A stretch of 64,000 bases of DNA from a bacterium 0.1xD8-71 (GCA_003612405.1 RAYR01000026.1:1-64000); one strand, 5' to 3'. Positions 26,423 to 36,464 are shown, counted from the stretch's first letter. Program-made: numbers and translations. Notes: generated by a model from the sequence alone, not told the origin.

Positions 26423-27280
26423 ATGATCGAAATATTAAACGGCATTAAGGAAACCGTTATTTACAGGGATATTGAAGGATTTAAACTGCATGACAATATT
26501 GATTATGAGTCTTATCCGGAACACTGGCATACTTCGATCGAAATTATCATGCCTATCGAAAACTCCTATGATGTCTCCAATAAGAATGAGGTTTTCACCT
26601 TGCAGGAAGGCGACCTTCTTCTCATCAATTCCGGCGTGGTGCACGGTATGCCTTCCACCATTCATGGAGAGCGCTTAATCCTACAGGTGGACTTTTCGCT
26701 TCTGCACAATGTGGCGGATATAGAATCCACCTTATCCACCATTCCACAGGCGCTTTTGCTCACGCCTGCAACCGCGCCTGCCATCCACGAACGGCTCAAG
26801 GAACTGATGCTTGACATCTCCCGGGAATATTACAGCGGTTCCATCCTGATCAGCGCATCCATCTACTCCAAGCTGATTGAGATGCTGGTTCTCATCGGGC
26901 GTGAATATACCGGCAAAAGAAATGCGTTTGATATGGCCTCCAGCAAGCAGAAAGAGCACAGTGATAAGTTTCTGAACATCTGTAACTATATCCAGGAACA
27001 TTGTACGGAAGATCTGTGTCTGGACGACATTGCCGCTCTTGCCGGTTTCAGCAAATACCATTTCACAAGACTATTTAAGAATTTTACAGGGATTTCCTTC
27101 TATAAATATCTGAATAAGAAGAGAATCGAACACGCGGAGAAACTCCTGCTGGATCCGGAACTTTCCATCACTGAAGTGGCTCTCCAGTCAGGATTCGCCA
27201 GCCTCTCCGCGTTCATCAGAATGTTCAAACTGCTCAAAGACTGTACACCTACCGAATTTCGGAATCTCTATGAGGGTTGA
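26423..27280 (+). CDS. AraC-family transcriptional regulator
   Basis: A regulator of about 285 residues with an N-terminal cupin sensing domain (HWHTSIEIIMPIEN, LQEGDLLLINSGVVHGM) and a C-terminal pair of helix-turn-helix motifs (LDDIAALAGFSKYHFTRLFKNFTG and ITEVALQSGFASLSAFIRMFK). It is divergent from the sugar importer operon and is its likely activator. ATG 26423 is preferred because AAAGGA sits too close to ATG 26411, though the spacing is still long. The stop codon lies inside a hairpin shared with the convergent gene. Confidence 0.92.
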   Translation: MIEILNGIKETVIYRDIEGFKLHDNIDYESYPEHWHTSIEIIMPIENSYDVSNKNEVFTLQEGDLLLINSGVVHGMPSTIHGERLILQVDFSLLHNVADIESTLSTIPQALLLTPATAPAIHERLKELMLDISREYYSGSILISASIYSKLIEMLVLIGREYTGKRNAFDMASSKQKEHSDKFLNICNYIQEHCTEDLCLDDIAALAGFSKYHFTRLFKNFTGISFYKYLNKKRIEHAEKLLLDPELSITEVALQSGFASLSAFIRMFKLLKDCTPTEFRNLYEG

Positions 27281-27300
27281 CAGACTGCCTCGTCAACCCT
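27273..27300. terminator. Hairpin shared by two convergent genes
   Basis: A perfect 9-bp stem (27273-27281 with 27292-27300) overlaps the AraC stop codon and the deacetylase stop codon. There is no long T run, so termination may be inefficient. Confidence 0.45.
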
Positions 27301-28132
27301 TCCCTTGTGCATGAAGATTCAGACACATGCCGGCCGGCACGCAGGCTTTGGTATACCCGATCGTCATATAAACCGGAATGGCGGTGGGATTATACAGGAT
27401 ATTTCCATCCGCCGACAATACCAGAGACCGTATGGCTGTCACATACTCATAGATTTCCATATTTGTGGCATACCACACATCTTCCCTGCCCTGAAGTGCT
27501 CCGCAGACATGCCGGATATGTTCCCAGTTATTTTCCCTCTCAAACTCAAAACTATGCCCCCAGATATAGAGAAGCGCCAGATTGCGATAAAGGGGCGGGT
27601 TTAAGAAGTCTTCAATCAACGCATCCGTCACCTTGTTGTGATGACAGGTAGGATGCCACAACATAAAATCCCCCGGCAGATTGAAGTTCATCCTGTCTTC
27701 CACGGTTCTGGCATACACAATTCCCAACTGCCTGGCCGTGTCGATCAGACGGTCACTGTACTCCCCGAAGGGATAGGAAAATCCGCGTACAATCCGATTG
27801 GTGCACTTTTCCAGGACCCGTCTGTCCTCCAGGATTTCCCGCACCATCATACCCTGTGACAGTTCATTGAAAAAGGGGTGCGTCACTGCATGACAGGCAA
27901 CCTCATGATTGGCATACAGTGTCTCCACCTCATCCTTTGTGATATATCCCTCCTCGCCAAGGACTCCACTGTTTAAATGAAAAGTCGCTTTCATTCCGTA
28001 CTGGTCAAAAATACTCACCAGTCTTCTGTCATAAATCTGGGCGTCATCATAGCTGAACGTCACTGCCTTATCTTTTCCCTCCGGAAACCTGAATTCTATC
28101 ATGTAAGGATCTCTTGTCTCTGTAATCGCCAT
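27293..28132 (-). CDS. Polysaccharide deacetylase family protein
   Basis: A 279-residue NodB-homology protein without a signal peptide. VTFSYDDA supplies the metal and catalytic aspartates (first Asp usually TFDDG), HAVTHPFF the two zinc-binding histidines, and the FSYPFGEYS and WGHSFEF segments the later motifs. It is probably a cytosolic carbohydrate or amide deacetylase. ATG 28132 with AAGGAG eight bases before is preferred to the GTG at 28141. Its closeness to the sugar locus suggests, but does not prove, action on an acetylated oligosaccharide. Confidence 0.88.
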   Translation of the reverse strand: MAITETRDPYMIEFRFPEGKDKAVTFSYDDAQIYDRRLVSIFDQYGMKATFHLNSGVLGEEGYITKDEVETLYANHEVACHAVTHPFFNELSQGMMVREILEDRRVLEKCTNRIVRGFSYPFGEYSDRLIDTARQLGIVYARTVEDRMNFNLPGDFMLWHPTCHHNKVTDALIEDFLNPPLYRNLALLYIWGHSFEFERENNWEHIRHVCGALQGREDVWYATNMEIYEYVTAIRSLVLSADGNILYNPTAIPVYMTIGYTKACVPAGMCLNLHAQGKG

Positions 28133-28148
28133 CTTCTCCACTCCTTTT

Positions 28149-28679
28149 CTAATTCAACGCTTCTCTGCAAAAATAACAGCTGTATCTGGTTCTCGGTATC
28201 ATGGGCACCAGATTCTCCGCCCCACAATAGCCACAGACCACACACCTGCTGCCCTGGGGAAGCGGGTCTCCCTCCAGGTGTCTTCCTGCCACCGCAAGAC
28301 CTCCCCTGGACTCCCGCAGACGTTTCTCTTCCTCCCACTTTTCCCTTGCATGTTCTCTGGCATCTTCCTCCGCCTTCTTTGCCAGATAAGCCGTGGTGGA
28401 TTCCTCTTCTGCTTCAGCCTCCGCCATCTGTGTTACAGCCTTGGCCGGCGCCGCCTGCACAGGAGTCTGCGGCTTTGACATCTGCCCCCAGTGTCCGTTG
28501 CGGGGATGCTGATTGCCGGTGACTCTGCCATTGTTTGGCTGGTTGTATGTACCGGCAGTATTTACCGTAGTATTGGGAGCCTGGCTGCCGCCCGGCCGGG
28601 AACCGCTTTTTTTCTTTTTTATTATATAAAACAGGATTCCCCATATCGCCATTACCTGTATCAATGCAATTATGTTCAT
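28149..28679 (-). CDS. Membrane-anchored zinc-ribbon protein, unknown
   Basis: A 176-residue protein with an N-terminal transmembrane helix (3-20), a Lys cluster, a low-complexity Asn/Gln/Pro region, a charged helical segment (about 85-120) and a C-terminal double CxxC zinc ribbon (CGYCGAENLVP and YSCYFC). AAGGAGG precedes ATG. It is the last gene in the run from comEA through holA, 19 bases after holA. No function is known to me. Confidence 0.75.
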   Translation of the reverse strand: MNIIALIQVMAIWGILFYIIKKKKSGSRPGGSQAPNTTVNTAGTYNQPNNGRVTGNQHPRNGHWGQMSKPQTPVQAAPAKAVTQMAEAEAEEESTTAYLAKKAEEDAREHAREKWEEEKRLRESRGGLAVAGRHLEGDPLPQGSRCVVCGYCGAENLVPMIPRTRYSCYFCREALN

Positions 28680-28698
28680 GTGCTCTCCTCCTTGGTCT

Positions 28699-29676
28699 TC
28701 ACATACTGTATTTTACAATCAGCAGCTCCACGCTCATAATATCATTCATCCTGCCGGTCTTAACGGCTTCCTCCGTCTCCACACAATCCACCAGCGCTCT
28801 CTTTAAATCGGCCTCCCTGAATTTGGCGGCCTGGGCCACATACTTTCTGGCGATAAAGCCGGCCAGGCCCACTTTACTGCCGATGGTATTGGCGTCACAG
28901 CCTTTATTCTTCAATTCCTTGACCTGCAAAAGGAGATTGAACTGTCTGGTGATCAGATACAGAATCCGCATGGGCGGTTCCTTTAGGGTGAGCAGGTCAT
29001 AGTATAATTCCATGGCCTGTTTCTGCCGTTTCTCCGCCACCGCGCTGACCATATCAAAAATCTGACTGCTCACCTGCCTGACACAGATTTCCTCGATATC
29101 CCGGGCCGTAACCACATCCCTCCCCAGACAGTAACACATGAGTTTTTCCAGTTCCCCGCGGATATTTTCCATGTTTGTTCCGGTCTTTTCCAGAAAAAAG
29201 TTCAGGTCACGCTCGGTAATCTTCTTATTCTCCTTCCCCAGAAATTCCAGTATCCAACGCCTTAAAACCGCCTCATCCTGGGTGTTGCACTCGATTACAC
29301 GGCCCTTTGTCAAAACCGCCTTATAAAGCTTGCTCCGCTTATCCACTGCCGGTTCCACAAACACAAAAAAGGCCGTCTGCGCAGGTGATGCAAGATACTC
29401 CGCAAGCTGCTCGCCGCCGTGCTTGAACAGTTCGCTGTTCTCCAGCACAAGCACCCGCCGCATGGCCAGAAAAGGCATTGTCTCCGCCAGGTCTATGACC
29501 TCTCCCACCTGGGTGCCTTTGCCCTCAAAGTAATGCAGATTCATGGGGTCGCCGCCCTCCAGAAGGGCGGTTTTTAACCGGTCTCTGTACTGGTTGCGCA
29601 GATAGGCCTCCTCCCCGCAGAGAAGATAGACCTGTTTCAATTGTCCTGTTTTAATCTCTTCATTCAGCTTTTTCAT
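28699..29676 (-). CDS. holA: DNA polymerase III subunit delta
   Basis: A 325-residue clamp-loader subunit that opens the sliding clamp. VYLLCGEEAYLRNQYRDRL, FLEKTGTNMENIRGELEKL and the SSQIFDMVSAV segment are characteristic of the family. It follows comEC, a gene order common in Firmicutes. The ribosome binding site is weak. Confidence 0.93.
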   Translation of the reverse strand: MKKLNEEIKTGQLKQVYLLCGEEAYLRNQYRDRLKTALLEGGDPMNLHYFEGKGTQVGEVIDLAETMPFLAMRRVLVLENSELFKHGGEQLAEYLASPAQTAFFVFVEPAVDKRSKLYKAVLTKGRVIECNTQDEAVLRRWILEFLGKENKKITERDLNFFLEKTGTNMENIRGELEKLMCYCLGRDVVTARDIEEICVRQVSSQIFDMVSAVAEKRQKQAMELYYDLLTLKEPPMRILYLITRQFNLLLQVKELKNKGCDANTIGSKVGLAGFIARKYVAQAAKFREADLKRALVDCVETEEAVKTGRMNDIMSVELLIVKYSM

Positions 29677-29753
29677 AATCTATATTCAGTATAATGGCTA
29701 AGCTTCCAAAAAACAACTCCCTTTATCAGTAACTCCCTCCGCCCTGTCCGGGG

Positions 29754-32051
29754 TTATGGCCTTCCCAAATACTCCGAAATCCAGACATTATCTCCCTTTA
29801 CCCTGACCGTTACCGCTCCGCTTACCGGTGTCTGATATACCAGACACCCACACGAAGCCAGCCTCTCCAGGGTCTCCTCATGAGGATGTCCGTAAGAATT
29901 GTCACGCCCGGCAGATATCAGGGCAACGCGGGGATTTATGATCTGTACAAATTCCTCTGATGTGGAATTTCCAGATCCATGATGAGCCGCCTTTAACATT
30001 GTGATATTCCCTATCCCTTTTTCTCGCAGACTCTGTATGACCATTCTCTCTCCCTCCCCCTCCAGGTCTCCGGTCAGAAGTGCTGAAAAAGCACCGACAT
30101 GCAGATAAAGAACCGTGGAGAAAGCATTGGTATCCTCACTCACAAATCCTTCCTGTGGGTGTATGCAGGTTAACATAACTTTTCCGCATTGCATATACTG
30201 TCCTGCATGAATATACCGGACAGGCACACCGGCTTCTTCGGCAAGTAATTCCAACCTATGATATTCCTCATTCCTGCTTTGCCAATCCACATCCGGCAGG
30301 AACAGACATCCCATACCTATCCCGCTCTCTTCATAAGCTTCCAGCATCCCCCGGATACCACTTATATGGTCGCTGTCCGGATGGGTGACAAACACCCCGT
30401 CCAGATATCTGACGCCTCTGTATTTCAGAAAAGGCAGGATCTGATAGGTCTCCACATCTTTTTTATCAGAACTGCCACCGTCGATCAGATAATGTCCTCC
30501 CTGGCCGTCCGACAGATAGATACAGTCCCCCTGTCCCACATCCAGCACCGTAATCTCAAATTCCTGCGGCAGGCGCACCGTGAGTACAAGTACTGCTGCC
30601 AGGACCCCGGCCCAGAACTGCCGGCTGCGGATCCGCCCGGAAAACAGGATCAGTCCCGTCAGAATCACAAGAAACAAAGCTGTCTGCCACCATGCAGGAC
30701 ACCCTGTAATCCACTGATGGCCCGGCAGCCAAAGGCATACCTGACACCCTTTCTCATAAAGCCGCAACAGCAAAATGCCCGGCCAGGCCAGATATTTTGC
30801 CAGAGGCAGCAGCAAAGCCCCGGCGATCATTGTAACGATCCCCACAGGCAGAAGCAGACTCATACAGGGAATCACCAGCAGGTTCAGCAATACGGAATAA
30901 GGCGGAAACTGATAATAAAAGATAAGATATACCGGTAAGGTAGAGAGGGAAATCCCGATTCCCATGAATAACGCCCTGACCAAACGGTTCCCGGAAAGCC
31001 GATGGGCCTCCACAGCCGGTAAAAATAATCCGATCCCGCAGATTGCCCCGAAAGAAAAAAGGAACCCGCTGTGCGTCAGATAAAGCGGCTGCTGTACGAG
31101 AATGGACAGTGCCGCCACAGTCATGGCAGTCAGCATATCATAGGTACGGCCCAGAAGTCTCGCACCCAGATGAAAGCAAAACATCACAAGCGCCCTAACA
31201 GTAGATACGCCCATGCCTGTCATGATCCCGAAGCAGTACATCATGCCGGCAGAAAATATTATGTTAACCACATTCGGCAAACGGAATTTCCTTAATGCCT
31301 TATATAATCCCATTCCCAGAACAGAGAGATGAAGACCGCTGATACTAAGAATATGTATGATACCGTTTTGCTGATACAGGCTCTTTATCTCCGGATCAAG
31401 TGTCCCCTTCTCCCCCAGGAGCATGGCTCCCATGATATCCGCTTCGTTTTGAGGATAAACCGCTCTCACCAGAAGGAGCAGATACTCTTTCAGGCGATAA
31501 AGTCCCTCCCTGAAAGCATTATGTTCCATGCTCTCTGCAAGACATACACTTCCCATCAGTCTGCCCTGCTTCCCCATAATTTCATAATAATTGGCGGCAT
31601 CGAACTCACCTGGATTGGATGCATGGCGAAAACTCCGAAACTCCCCCTCCATCATCACATAACTTCCTATGGACGGTTCCTCAACCCCCTCTAAATAGCA
31701 TAAAATCCCTTTAATCTGTTCTGTACCCTCACGCCGCAGTTTTTCTTTTTCTTTTTTGCTTTCTTTGGAATCTGCCAGGATATGATCTGGCCCGATTATG
31801 TCAGAATCTGCTATGATCTGTTTCAGACTGGATGTCTGATCCGGTTTTAGAACAATGACCTGTTCTAAAGATACCACAAGGACTTCCTTTCCTCCGGAAA
31901 TCCTATGTTCTTTCCATTCCACACGCCCTGCGGCCGCCACCTTCTCTTTCTCCAGGCTTTCAAAGGTCTGTGCGCCCCGCACAAGCAGAGCGGTCCCCGC
32001 CATCAGTGCCGCCACAAATGCCAGTCCAATCAGGCATATGGGTCTGCGCAT
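29754..32051 (-). CDS. comEC: Competence protein ComEC/Rec2, DNA uptake channel
   Basis: A 765-residue membrane protein that forms the channel for single-stranded DNA in transformation. It has an N-terminal DUF4131-type region, the competence domain with about ten helices (YQQNGIIHILSISGLHLSVL is diagnostic), and a C-terminal metallo-beta-lactamase-like domain with THPDSDHISG and AAHHGSGNS metal ligands. All parts are intact. AAAGGAG precedes ATG. With comEA 3 kb upstream it suggests a functional DNA uptake route. Confidence 0.95.
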   Translation of the reverse strand: MRRPICLIGLAFVAALMAGTALLVRGAQTFESLEKEKVAAAGRVEWKEHRISGGKEVLVVSLEQVIVLKPDQTSSLKQIIADSDIIGPDHILADSKESKKEKEKLRREGTEQIKGILCYLEGVEEPSIGSYVMMEGEFRSFRHASNPGEFDAANYYEIMGKQGRLMGSVCLAESMEHNAFREGLYRLKEYLLLLVRAVYPQNEADIMGAMLLGEKGTLDPEIKSLYQQNGIIHILSISGLHLSVLGMGLYKALRKFRLPNVVNIIFSAGMMYCFGIMTGMGVSTVRALVMFCFHLGARLLGRTYDMLTAMTVAALSILVQQPLYLTHSGFLFSFGAICGIGLFLPAVEAHRLSGNRLVRALFMGIGISLSTLPVYLIFYYQFPPYSVLLNLLVIPCMSLLLPVGIVTMIAGALLLPLAKYLAWPGILLLRLYEKGCQVCLWLPGHQWITGCPAWWQTALFLVILTGLILFSGRIRSRQFWAGVLAAVLVLTVRLPQEFEITVLDVGQGDCIYLSDGQGGHYLIDGGSSDKKDVETYQILPFLKYRGVRYLDGVFVTHPDSDHISGIRGMLEAYEESGIGMGCLFLPDVDWQSRNEEYHRLELLAEEAGVPVRYIHAGQYMQCGKVMLTCIHPQEGFVSEDTNAFSTVLYLHVGAFSALLTGDLEGEGERMVIQSLREKGIGNITMLKAAHHGSGNSTSEEFVQIINPRVALISAGRDNSYGHPHEETLERLASCGCLVYQTPVSGAVTVRVKGDNVWISEYLGRP

Positions 32052-32105
32052 GCTGTATCACTCCTTTATTCTGTTATCAATCTCGTTTATAGTTTACATA
32101 ATATT

Positions 32106-33059
32106 TTATTGTGACTGCCCTGTAAAAAGCAGATCCAGATTTCTCTCGAATACATTGTTCAGACTCACATTCTCCCGGTAAGAAATATTACTTTCCCCTT
32201 TGATGGAGATTTGCACCTTATTCACATTGGGCAGTTCCACCAATGAATTGGTGATGGAATAGATGGTCACATCCGAAGTCACATTATAGGGCTGATTCTG
32301 GAAGGCTTCATCTAAGTTTACATAACATATTCCATCCTTCACCGTAACAGAAATAATCTTCGTGGTCGGATTGATGGTCGGATAAGAGCCTTCCGCTTTA
32401 GGGCCTTCTATCAGCTTTTCCACCACCAGTTTCTCCATCGCTATATTACTGTTATACACTACGTTTCTCTGGCTTTCCTCCACCAGAAGATTCCCCTCTT
32501 CATTGGCAAAATAAAGACGCAGATCCACCTTCTCATAGGCATTGATCTCATTGCCCGCGTTTTCAATAAAGGTATCTGCCGTCATGATCCCCACAGCCGT
32601 GCCGCTGCCGTCCACAAGCGGCTCACCCACCACCGTAAAGGTAATACGCTCCACATCCGGAATCTGCACCAGCGTCCTGACAATCGCCGCACGGATAAGA
32701 ATTTCCCTGATTCCCCATAACTCCTTGTACTTTTCATCAAAATCCACTGTCAGAAGCCCGCTGTCAAGTACATGGCCCAGGATGGAAAAATCCTCCGCCA
32801 AAGGCGCCTGATATTCCATTTTCTCTGATTTTGTCTGTAACTGTCCGGTCAGTTCCTCAAACAATATCTCCGTATCTGTGGACTCTGTGAAATACTGCTG
32901 GTTGATAATTTTGGTCTCATCATTGTTTACATAATATATTTTGTAGGCTGTTCCTGCCTGCGGCTGCTCTTCTCTCCCACAGGCTGCCAGCAGCAACATC
33001 ACCACAAGAATCACAGCGCAGGAGAATCGTTTCTTTAATTTACTCATTTCTGTAACCAT
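32106..33059 (-). CDS. GerM-like lipoprotein with two GerMN domains
   Basis: A 317-residue lipoprotein (signal ending LLLAAC). Two GerMN domains lie at about 60-165 and 190-300, each with the LLxVDFDEKYKE or CYVNLDEAF type motif. GerM is a sporulation and germination protein in Bacillus, but such lipoproteins also occur with WalK-like kinases. It follows the kinase by 27 bases. The start is uncertain: GTG/ATG choice at 33059 has GAGGAG almost adjacent, ATG 33047 has it 13 bases away. Confidence 0.88.
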   Translation of the reverse strand: MVTEMSKLKKRFSCAVILVVMLLLAACGREEQPQAGTAYKIYYVNNDETKIINQQYFTESTDTEILFEELTGQLQTKSEKMEYQAPLAEDFSILGHVLDSGLLTVDFDEKYKELWGIREILIRAAIVRTLVQIPDVERITFTVVGEPLVDGSGTAVGIMTADTFIENAGNEINAYEKVDLRLYFANEEGNLLVEESQRNVVYNSNIAMEKLVVEKLIEGPKAEGSYPTINPTTKIISVTVKDGICYVNLDEAFQNQPYNVTSDVTIYSITNSLVELPNVNKVQISIKGESNISYRENVSLNNVFERNLDLLFTGQSQ

Positions 33060-33086
33060 ACTCCTCTCTCAACTGTACAGACCGTT

Positions 33087-34532
33087 TCAGACTGCGATAT
33101 AAGTCAAAGGTATCTTGACTGTGAAATCTGTCCCCTCACCCTCCGTGCTGGACACTTTGATGGATCCTCTGTGCTTTAGAATTGCACTCTTGGTAATGGA
33201 GAGCCCAAGACCTGTACCGCCGATTTCCCGGGAGCGTGATTTATCCACACGGTAGAAACGCTCATAGATATTATCTAAGGCATCCGCCGGGATTCCGATT
33301 CCGGAATCTTCCACCTTCACGGTAAAGAACTGATGATCCGCATCCAAGGTCACTTTTACAAAACCATGTTCCTTGTTATATTTGATGGCGTTCTCCACCA
33401 GATTGGATATCGCCTGGATAATCTTGACTTCATCTACCGTCGCCGTCACAGGCCGTATACTCTCATAGACCAGCTGTACATCCCGTTTCATGGCAATAGG
33501 ACGCAGTCTTCTCATAATAAGTTCCACCAGCTCATTCATATCTACCTGGGAAATATTTAAATCCGCGGCCGTCCTGTCCATCTTGACCAGGGACAACAGA
33601 TCGCTGATGATTTTGTCCTCTCTCTCGATCTCCGCAGCAATATCGGTCATAAATTCCTGATACACCTCTAACGGCACATCCTTTTGGGTGATCAGGGAAT
33701 CTGCCAGCACCTTCATGGAAGTGATCGGCGTCTTCAGCTCATGAGATACATTGGAAACAAACTCCTGTCTGGAATCATCCAGCATTTTCATCCGCCCAAG
33801 CACCCTGTTAAAGGCATCCCCGATCAGTTCCGTCTCCCGGCAGTCCGGCACGGAGATAGGATCGTTGGTATACCCGGCCTGCACCTGGTCCAACGCAACG
33901 ATAATCTTTTTGAATGGTTTAAAAAGAATCTTGGATACCAGAACCACTCCCACGATGATAACCAGACTCACCAGAGCCTCCACCACCAGAGCCTGGCGGT
34001 TTAAGCTGTCCATGGTGGCTATGATACTGTCATTGGAAGCACTCACCAGCATAACGCCGCGGACAATGTCCATCTTCTCTCCCATATCCTTATCCACCGG
34101 CATCTGTAATGTTTCCGTAATGGGAATCGTCATCTCAATATAGCCGTTTTCCCGGTCATATTTACTGGTGCTCTCTCCCTTAAGACAGCGGATCACCTCC
34201 TCAGAAATAATCGTCTTACCCTCGCTGATCGCATAGGTATCCTTCACTATCTTGAGGTCACTGTTGATAATCAGCACACGGCCGTCATATAAGTTGGACA
34301 GCTGTTCCAGTTCCGCATTGATGACCTCCGAAGAAGTATCCCGCAGATAAGCATAGGTAATCAGGTGATTGGCCAGAATTCTAAGCTGCGTGGAAATGTC
34401 AGAGGTTCTGACATTCACCGCACGCTGCTCATAGTTTTGCAAGATTGCATACCGCATGACAAAACAGGGAATCAGTCCCACGATAAGTATGATCAGAAAG
34501 ATTCGTACTTTCAGACTTCTGAAGATTTTCAT
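33087..34532 (-). CDS. Sensor histidine kinase, WalK-like
   Basis: A 481-residue membrane kinase. Two helices (about 10-30 and 165-190) flank an extracellular sensor domain, followed by a HAMP domain, the phosphoacceptor motif FVSNVSHELKTPITSM, and the ATPase motifs NLVENAIKYN, DSGIGIP and GGTGLGLSI. The order response regulator, kinase, GerM resembles a WalRK-type cell-envelope control unit. The start at 34532 is chosen from family similarity (MKIFRSLKVRIF); it lacks a clear ribosome binding site and sits 16 bases after the regulator stop. Confidence 0.93.
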   Translation of the reverse strand: MKIFRSLKVRIFLIILIVGLIPCFVMRYAILQNYEQRAVNVRTSDISTQLRILANHLITYAYLRDTSSEVINAELEQLSNLYDGRVLIINSDLKIVKDTYAISEGKTIISEEVIRCLKGESTSKYDRENGYIEMTIPITETLQMPVDKDMGEKMDIVRGVMLVSASNDSIIATMDSLNRQALVVEALVSLVIIVGVVLVSKILFKPFKKIIVALDQVQAGYTNDPISVPDCRETELIGDAFNRVLGRMKMLDDSRQEFVSNVSHELKTPITSMKVLADSLITQKDVPLEVYQEFMTDIAAEIEREDKIISDLLSLVKMDRTAADLNISQVDMNELVELIMRRLRPIAMKRDVQLVYESIRPVTATVDEVKIIQAISNLVENAIKYNKEHGFVKVTLDADHQFFTVKVEDSGIGIPADALDNIYERFYRVDKSRSREIGGTGLGLSITKSAILKHRGSIKVSSTEGEGTDFTVKIPLTYIAV

Positions 34533-34548
34533 TTTACGTAATTTATTG

Positions 34549-35235
34549 TTAAGCAAAGTAATATCCCACACCCCACTTAGTCCGTACATATGCGGGTTCT
34601 CCCGGCACTTCCTCTATCTTTTCCCGCAGTCTTCTGATATGTACATCCACTGTTCTCACATCACCCGGATAATCGCTTCCCCAGACCAGCTTCAACAGAT
34701 TCTCCCTGCCGTACACCTTTCCCGGGTTCTTAATCAACAGTTCCAGAAGTTCAAATTCCTTGGCCGTCAGGTTAATCTCCTTATCCTTGATGTAGACCCG
34801 CCTGCCCTCACAGTCAAGACGCATATCTCCCCGCTCGACCATCTTCGATTCTTCTTTCTTCGCACTCTTCCTGTTGGTTCTGCGCATAATAGCCTTAATC
34901 CTGGCCTTCACTTCCAGGATATTGAAGGGTTTGGTGATATAGTCGTCCGCGCCATACTCGAGCCCCAGAATCTTATCCATATCTTCTCCCTTGGCCGTCA
35001 GCATGACGATCGGTACATTGGAAAATTCGCGGATCTGCTGACAGACTTCAAATCCGGTCATCTTAGGTAACATGACATCCAGAAGAACCATATCATACTG
35101 ATTCTGCCTGGCCAGCTCCAGAGCCTCTTCCCCGTCATAGGCGCAGTCCACTTCCATACCGTCCTGCTCCAGACTGAAACGAATCCCCTTCACGATCAAT
35201 TTCTCATCATCCACTACTAAAACTCTCTGTGCCAT
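34549..35235 (-). CDS. OmpR-family response regulator, WalR-like
   Basis: A 228-residue regulator with receiver domain (acidic pocket DDE, phosphoacceptor D in VLLDVMLPKMTG, K in ITKPF) and a winged-helix DNA-binding domain with RTVDVHIRRLREKIE. It pairs with the kinase directly downstream. It lies 15 bases after comEA, in the same run. Confidence 0.95.
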   Translation of the reverse strand: MAQRVLVVDDEKLIVKGIRFSLEQDGMEVDCAYDGEEALELARQNQYDMVLLDVMLPKMTGFEVCQQIREFSNVPIVMLTAKGEDMDKILGLEYGADDYITKPFNILEVKARIKAIMRRTNRKSAKKEESKMVERGDMRLDCEGRRVYIKDKEINLTAKEFELLELLIKNPGKVYGRENLLKLVWGSDYPGDVRTVDVHIRRLREKIEEVPGEPAYVRTKWGVGYYFA

Positions 35236-35250
35236 TCCGATTTCCCGCCC

Positions 35251-35916
35251 TTACTTTACACTGATACTTCCCTTTATCTTTTCAAAAGTGCCCTCTTTGA
35301 TACCGCTTACTTTCATAATATCTTCAAGGCCCTCAAAACCACCGTGTTCCTCCCTGTAAGATACAATTGCCGCCGCCCTGGTGGCTCCGATTCCCGGAAT
35401 CTCACAAAGTTCCTCCACAGATGCCGCATTGATATTGACTCTGCCGTCCTGTGTGTATGCCTGTCCGTATTCCTGCGCCAGAGAAGCCTGCTGTCCGGCT
35501 TCCTCCACCGTAGGAATCACCAGTTTGACCCCGTCCGACAATTCCTGCGCCTGGTTTACATAACTTTCTTCCGCATTTTCCGCAAAACCGCCTGCCGCCT
35601 GCACTGCCTCATAAACCCGGCTGCCGGCTTCCATCTCATAAACTCCCGGCGCCGCCACGGCACCGCAGACATGTACATAAATCGTACCTGCCCCTCTCTC
35701 TATGTATGCCGTACCGGAATCTGTCTCTGTGCCCTCTTCCGATACCTCCGAAACTTCCGGCTGCCACCGCGGCTCCTGCCCCTGCGTATTCTCTGTCAGC
35801 AAAAGCAGGTCCTCTTTCTTCGTACAGCCATATAACACACACAGGCTGCACAGCCCCGTCAAAACCATGACAGGCAGCCTTTTCCTTATCTCAGACCATT
35901 TCTCTTTGTTTCGCAT
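35251..35916 (-). CDS. comEA: ComEA-like DNA-binding competence protein
   Basis: A 221-residue protein with an N-terminal signal (possible lipobox LYGC), an SLBB-type domain (VHVCGAVAAPGVYEMEAGSRV) and a C-terminal helix-hairpin-helix domain (VNINAASVEELCEIPGIGATRAAAIVSYREEHG). It binds incoming DNA at the membrane and hands it to ComEC. ATG 35916 has GGAAAGGG upstream. The separation of comEA from comEC by a two-component pair and GerM is unusual. Confidence 0.93.
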   Translation of the reverse strand: MRNKEKWSEIRKRLPVMVLTGLCSLCVLYGCTKKEDLLLLTENTQGQEPRWQPEVSEVSEEGTETDSGTAYIERGAGTIYVHVCGAVAAPGVYEMEAGSRVYEAVQAAGGFAENAEESYVNQAQELSDGVKLVIPTVEEAGQQASLAQEYGQAYTQDGRVNINAASVEELCEIPGIGATRAAAIVSYREEHGGFEGLEDIMKVSGIKEGTFEKIKGSISVK

Positions 35917-35991
35917 CGTTCCCTTTCCGGACATCTGATGTCCTCAAGGAAGTTCCCGCTATGCTCTTTCCATTGTAAGATAAATTATGCC

Positions 35992-36423
35992 CTATGTCCA
36001 CTTAAAAATAATGATTCCTGCGATTGCCACACCCATGCCAACCATTTTCCTTATCTCCAAAGGCTGCTTTTCCACACCAAAAAGTCCCAGAAGTTCAATA
36101 ACATAGGCCACCGCCAGCTGTGCGACCACGATAAGCATAACCGCCCGTGCCGGCCCCAGCAGTTCCATGCCTTTAATCACAGTGTAAGTGATAAAGGCTC
36201 CGATTGTACCCCCCAGAAGCATATATTTGGGCTCCACCTTAAAGAGGGAACCGAAGGAAGATCTGTCTGTGGCAAGCCACGCGGCAAGACAGACCAGAAG
36301 GGCCGTAAACTGTACGAAAGTATTGGCCACCCAGATTCCGGATGTCTTCGTCACCTGTGTGTTAAAAACGCCCTGTACACTCATCAGTGCACCCGACAAT
36401 AAAGCGATCAAAAATCCTAACAT
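35992..36423 (-). CDS. DMT-superfamily transporter, DUF606/YdcZ type
   Basis: A 143-residue protein with about five hydrophobic helices covering one DUF606 repeat. The N-terminus MLGFLIALLSGALMSVQGVFN is typical. Members act as small-molecule exporters, mostly of unknown substrate, and function as dimers. ATG 36423 has CGGAGAT upstream. It may be the first gene of the comEA run (75-base gap). Confidence 0.85.
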   Translation of the reverse strand: MLGFLIALLSGALMSVQGVFNTQVTKTSGIWVANTFVQFTALLVCLAAWLATDRSSFGSLFKVEPKYMLLGGTIGAFITYTVIKGMELLGPARAVMLIVVAQLAVAYVIELLGLFGVEKQPLEIRKMVGMGVAIAGIIIFKWT

Positions 36424-36464
36424 GGCATCTCCGTTCCTTTTCTTTCCTGATAATTTCCCGATAG

